A DNA stretch of 64,000 bases, taken from contig JAUNVA010000007.1 in assembly GCA_030537895.1 (NCBI GenBank), positions 1 to 64,000 on the forward strand. Direction: 5' to 3'. The stretch's first letter is position 1; every line of letters starts with the position of its first letter. Below are positions 61,523 to 64,000 of the stretch, one piece after another. The translations under genes and the position numbers were made by a program. The notes below the pieces were generated by a model. It was given only the letters and a program-made list of their open reading frames with translations, did no database searches and was not told the DNA's origin. Origin of the DNA: Bowdeniella nasicola. GTDB lineage: Bacteria; Actinomycetota; Actinomycetes; Actinomycetales; Actinomycetaceae.

Positions 61523-64000
61523 CTAGGACTCAACGCTCGAGTAGTCACCGGTGTAGCGGGCCGGTTCCTCGTACAGGTTCTCGTGCCGATCCGCGCTTGG
61601 ATAGGAGGCCGAGGCGGGTGCTGCCTCGACCTGGACGAGCACCGTGTGCTGCCCGTTACCCTTCGCGATCGGTGACTTGTGTTGACTGGTCAGCATGTTC
61701 ACGGCCCCGCCATGGTCGACGCCGTCCTCATCGATGTTGATCCATGCCCCCTGCGGCACCGAGACCACGCCCGGCATGATTCGAGGCGTCACGAGCGCCG
61801 GCAGTTGGATGGTGCCCCGATCGTTGAAGACGCGGACCATCTCGTCGGTCGCGAGGCCCCTGTCCTTCGCGTCAAGCGTGTTGATCCACACCCGCTGGTG
61901 GTGCGCCTCCCGGTTCAACGTGAGGTTGCCATACGTGGAGTGCGTGCGCCCCTTGAAATGGTGACCGATGCACTGCAGCGGGTATGTCGTATTGGAGCGA
62001 GCTTCGAGCGCCCCCTCCCACGTATCGACGTGCTCGGGCAGAGCCGTGATGACGTCGCCCGGGCGAGGATTGGGGAACTCCCAGGTTTTCGCCATCTCCC
62101 ACAGCTCGCTGGAGAAGATCTCAATCTTGCCCGACGGCGTATCGAGTGGGTTCGCCTCAGGGTCCTCGCGGAACTCCTTCAGGGCCACGGTAAGCCCGTC
62201 CGGATTGTGGTAGCGGAAAACGCCCTGTTCACGCAGCTCATCGAAAGTCGGAAACTCGGGGTGCGCGGCAACGGTTTGCTCCTGCATGTGGCGCGCCCAT
62301 CCCTCCAGGTCGCGCCCTTCGGAGAACTCTTCACCGACGCCGAGCCGGTCCGCGATCTCCGCGCACATGTCGTAGGCGGGCCGCGAGTTGAACAGCGGCT
62401 CAATGGCCTTTTCCATCATGACCAAGTACGCCATGTCGCCCGTGTACTCGCTCGGCACGAGGTCCCAGCGCTCGGCGCCCGTGCAATCGGGCAAGATGAG
62501 GTCGCTCATGCGCGCAGTCGCCGTGAACTGGTTATCCACGGTGAGCACGAACTCGCATAGGGATTCGTCATCGAGGACCGCTCTCGTGTGGTTGATATCG
62601 CCGTGTTGAGAACCGGGAATGTTCGAGCCGTAGTTCAGCAGGAATTTGATGCCCGTCTGCAGCCGGTCACGGCCGCGCACTCCGTCGGCGAGCGCCGTCA
62701 TCTCTTCACCGCGCTCGATCGCGTCCACCCACGAGTAGCAGGAGATCGTCGTCTCGACGGGGTTCTCCCCGTCGGGAAACCATTCAGTGATGGGCCAGTA
62801 GTAGCCCTCTCGCCCACCGGTACCGCCGCCGGGGATGCCGACGTTCCCGGTCAGTGCGGCCAGCGTGTAAATAGCGCGTGCCTGGTTCTCGCCATTGGCG
62901 TGCCGTTGCGGGCCCCACCCCTGGCAGATATTCACGGGCTTGGTAGTCCCGAGCTCGCGCGCGAAGGAAACGATTTTCTCTTCTGGCACGCCGGTCACGT
63001 CGGCCGCCCAGGCGGGGGTCTTCTCGACGCCGTCGCTGCCAAGCCCGAGAACGTAAGAGCGATAGGAGTGGTGCTCTGGGATTCCCTCGGGCATGTGCTC
63101 TTCGTCGAAGCCCACACAGTAGGTGTTGAGGAAATCCTGGTCGATGAGGTCCTCACTGATGAGGACGTGCGCGATCCCCGCCACGAGTGCGGCGTCGGTA
63201 CCGGGACGCGGCGCGAGCCAGTCATCAGCAAGGACCGATGCCGAATCCGAATAGCGTGGGTCCACCACGATGATCCGCAGGCCGGCCTGGCGCGCGTAGT
63301 TGGACACGAAGGTGAGACCGCCACCGCTCATGCGGGTTTCCTGCGGGTTGTTACCCCACAGGACGAGGAGGCGGGAGTTCTCGATGGCGTCCTCAAAGGA
63401 GTTGGAGATCTGCTCGTCCGGGCTGCCGTAGTGGAATCGGGTGCACTGCGAGATCTGCAGGTAGGAGTAGTTCCCGTAGTAGCCGAGGAAGCCCCCAAGC
63501 AGGTTGAGCAGGCGCGGCCAGCCGCCAGAGTAGGCAAGGTGCGCGTTCCACACGCCCGAGCCGTAGTTCTTATAGATGGCTTCGTTGCCGTAGGTATCGA
63601 TGGTGTAGCGCAACTTCTCGGCCACGAGGTCGAGCGCCTCATCCCAGGAGATCTCCTCAAAGACCCCTTCGGAACGCTTCGTACCGGCCACGCGGCGCAG
63701 CGGGGCCTTGATCCGGTCGGGGTTGTAAATGCGCTGGCGCATGTTACGGCCGCGCGGGCAGGCGCGGATCTGCCGACCGAGAAGCGAGTTGTCGCCCGTG
63801 TTGTCAGGCAAAACCCGGCGTACCTGACCGTCCTCGACAACGAGGCGCAACGGACAGCGCGATCCGCAGTTCACGACGCACGCGGACCAGACCGTCTTAG
63901 CGTCGGCCGGCATGGGCACGTACTCGTGGTCCCGCTGGTCGTAGGGGAAATCATTGTCTGTATTCGCGCACCCCGACAGGGAGACGAGGGTGGCTCCAGC
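61523..64000 (-). CDS. dmsA: DMSO reductase catalytic subunit DmsA (5' truncated)
   Basis: The 3' 826 codons of a molybdopterin oxidoreductase run off the window edge at 64000; the true start lies outside. The visible N-terminus (ATLVSLSGCANTD) contains a lipobox-like LSGC, consistent with a Tat-exported lipoprotein. The CVVNCGSRC motif near the start binds the 4Fe-4S cluster. GYYGNYSYLQISQCT carries the Ser at the position of the molybdenum ligand in DmsA. It probably reduces DMSO or TMAO on the outside of the membrane. Together with DmsB, DmsC, the TorD-like chaperone and MoaB it makes an anaerobic respiratory set. Confidence 0.95.
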   Translation of the reverse strand, partial: AGATLVSLSGCANTDNDFPYDQRDHEYVPMPADAKTVWSACVVNCGSRCPLRLVVEDGQVRRVLPDNTGDNSLLGRQIRACPRGRNMRQRIYNPDRIKAPLRRVAGTKRSEGVFEEISWDEALDLVAEKLRYTIDTYGNEAIYKNYGSGVWNAHLAYSGGWPRLLNLLGGFLGYYGNYSYLQISQCTRFHYGSPDEQISNSFEDAIENSRLLVLWGNNPQETRMSGGGLTFVSNYARQAGLRIIVVDPRYSDSASVLADDWLAPRPGTDAALVAGIAHVLISEDLIDQDFLNTYCVGFDEEHMPEGIPEHHSYRSYVLGLGSDGVEKTPAWAADVTGVPEEKIVSFARELGTTKPVNICQGWGPQRHANGENQARAIYTLAALTGNVGIPGGGTGGREGYYWPITEWFPDGENPVETTISCYSWVDAIERGEEMTALADGVRGRDRLQTGIKFLLNYGSNIPGSQHGDINHTRAVLDDESLCEFVLTVDNQFTATARMSDLILPDCTGAERWDLVPSEYTGDMAYLVMMEKAIEPLFNSRPAYDMCAEIADRLGVGEEFSEGRDLEGWARHMQEQTVAAHPEFPTFDELREQGVFRYHNPDGLTVALKEFREDPEANPLDTPSGKIEIFSSELWEMAKTWEFPNPRPGDVITALPEHVDTWEGALEARSNTTYPLQCIGHHFKGRTHSTYGNLTLNREAHHQRVWINTLDAKDRGLATDEMVRVFNDRGTIQLPALVTPRIMPGVVSVPQGAWINIDEDGVDHGGAVNMLTSQHKSPIAKGNGQHTVLVQVEAAPASASYPSADRHENLYEEPARYTGDYSSVES

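Overview
The window is high-GC DNA (most lines 65-75% G+C) from an actinobacterium, probably of the Actinomycetaceae type. This is inferred from the codon use, the DUF5926 and DUF6457 proteins, sugar ABC transporters without their own ATPase, a sortase-type C-terminus (LARTG) and many leaderless start codons. No rRNA or species marker is present, so the genus cannot be fixed.

Layout. (1) 1-4.64 kb: a small element of about 4.4 kb integrated at the 3' end of tRNA-Arg(ACG). It carries a tyrosine integrase and, on the opposite strand, a lower-GC cargo strand of unrecognised genes: a broken HTH-like gene, a 116-aa protein, a 286-aa soluble protein, a four-helix membrane protein and a single-pass protein. 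(2) 4.7-10.2 kb: a lipoprotein, a DASS dicarboxylate transporter, a wall-anchored C69 dipeptidase and two tRNA-Ser genes. (3) 10.3-18.7 kb: a quinone oxidoreductase, then a sugar ABC operon with two tandem, nearly identical binding proteins, two permeases, a LacI regulator and a HAD phosphatase. (4) 18.7-27.3 kb: serS, a lipid kinase, a large membrane protein, a GT2 glycosyltransferase, a DNA alkyl-transferase, a second LacI regulator and a DUF5926 protein. (5) 27.3-32.7 kb: fdhD with an FdhF/YdeP-type molybdoenzyme, phosphoglucomutase and an anchored protein. (6) 32.8-43.1 kb: an MFS exporter, a ribose-type ABC transporter, 6-phosphogluconate dehydrogenase, a TRIC/UPF0126 channel, a rubrerythrin-VIT1 iron/manganese transporter and a double GNAT protein. 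(7) 43.1-48.8 kb: a TetR-controlled aromatic-ring dioxygenase operon (alpha, beta, double VOC, double ABM-like) and a BASS transporter. (8) 49.0-57.3 kb: HrpA, an SprT-like protease and a second sugar ABC operon. (9) 57.4-64.0 kb: a molybdenum-enzyme block with DUF6457, MoaB, a TorD-like chaperone, a 4Fe-4S protein and dmsC, dmsB and dmsA (dmsA runs off the window).

How it works together. Two themes recur: carbohydrate uptake and central sugar metabolism (three ABC systems, pgm, gnd, LacI regulators with visible operators), and molybdenum-dependent anaerobic respiration (FdhD/FdhF, MoaB, TorD, DmsABC). The aromatic dioxygenase operon and the tRNA-integrated element stand apart as accessory DNA and are the best places to look for something new. 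At least ten genes have a TANNNT box 6-7 nt before the start codon and no ribosome-binding site, so leaderless translation appears common here.
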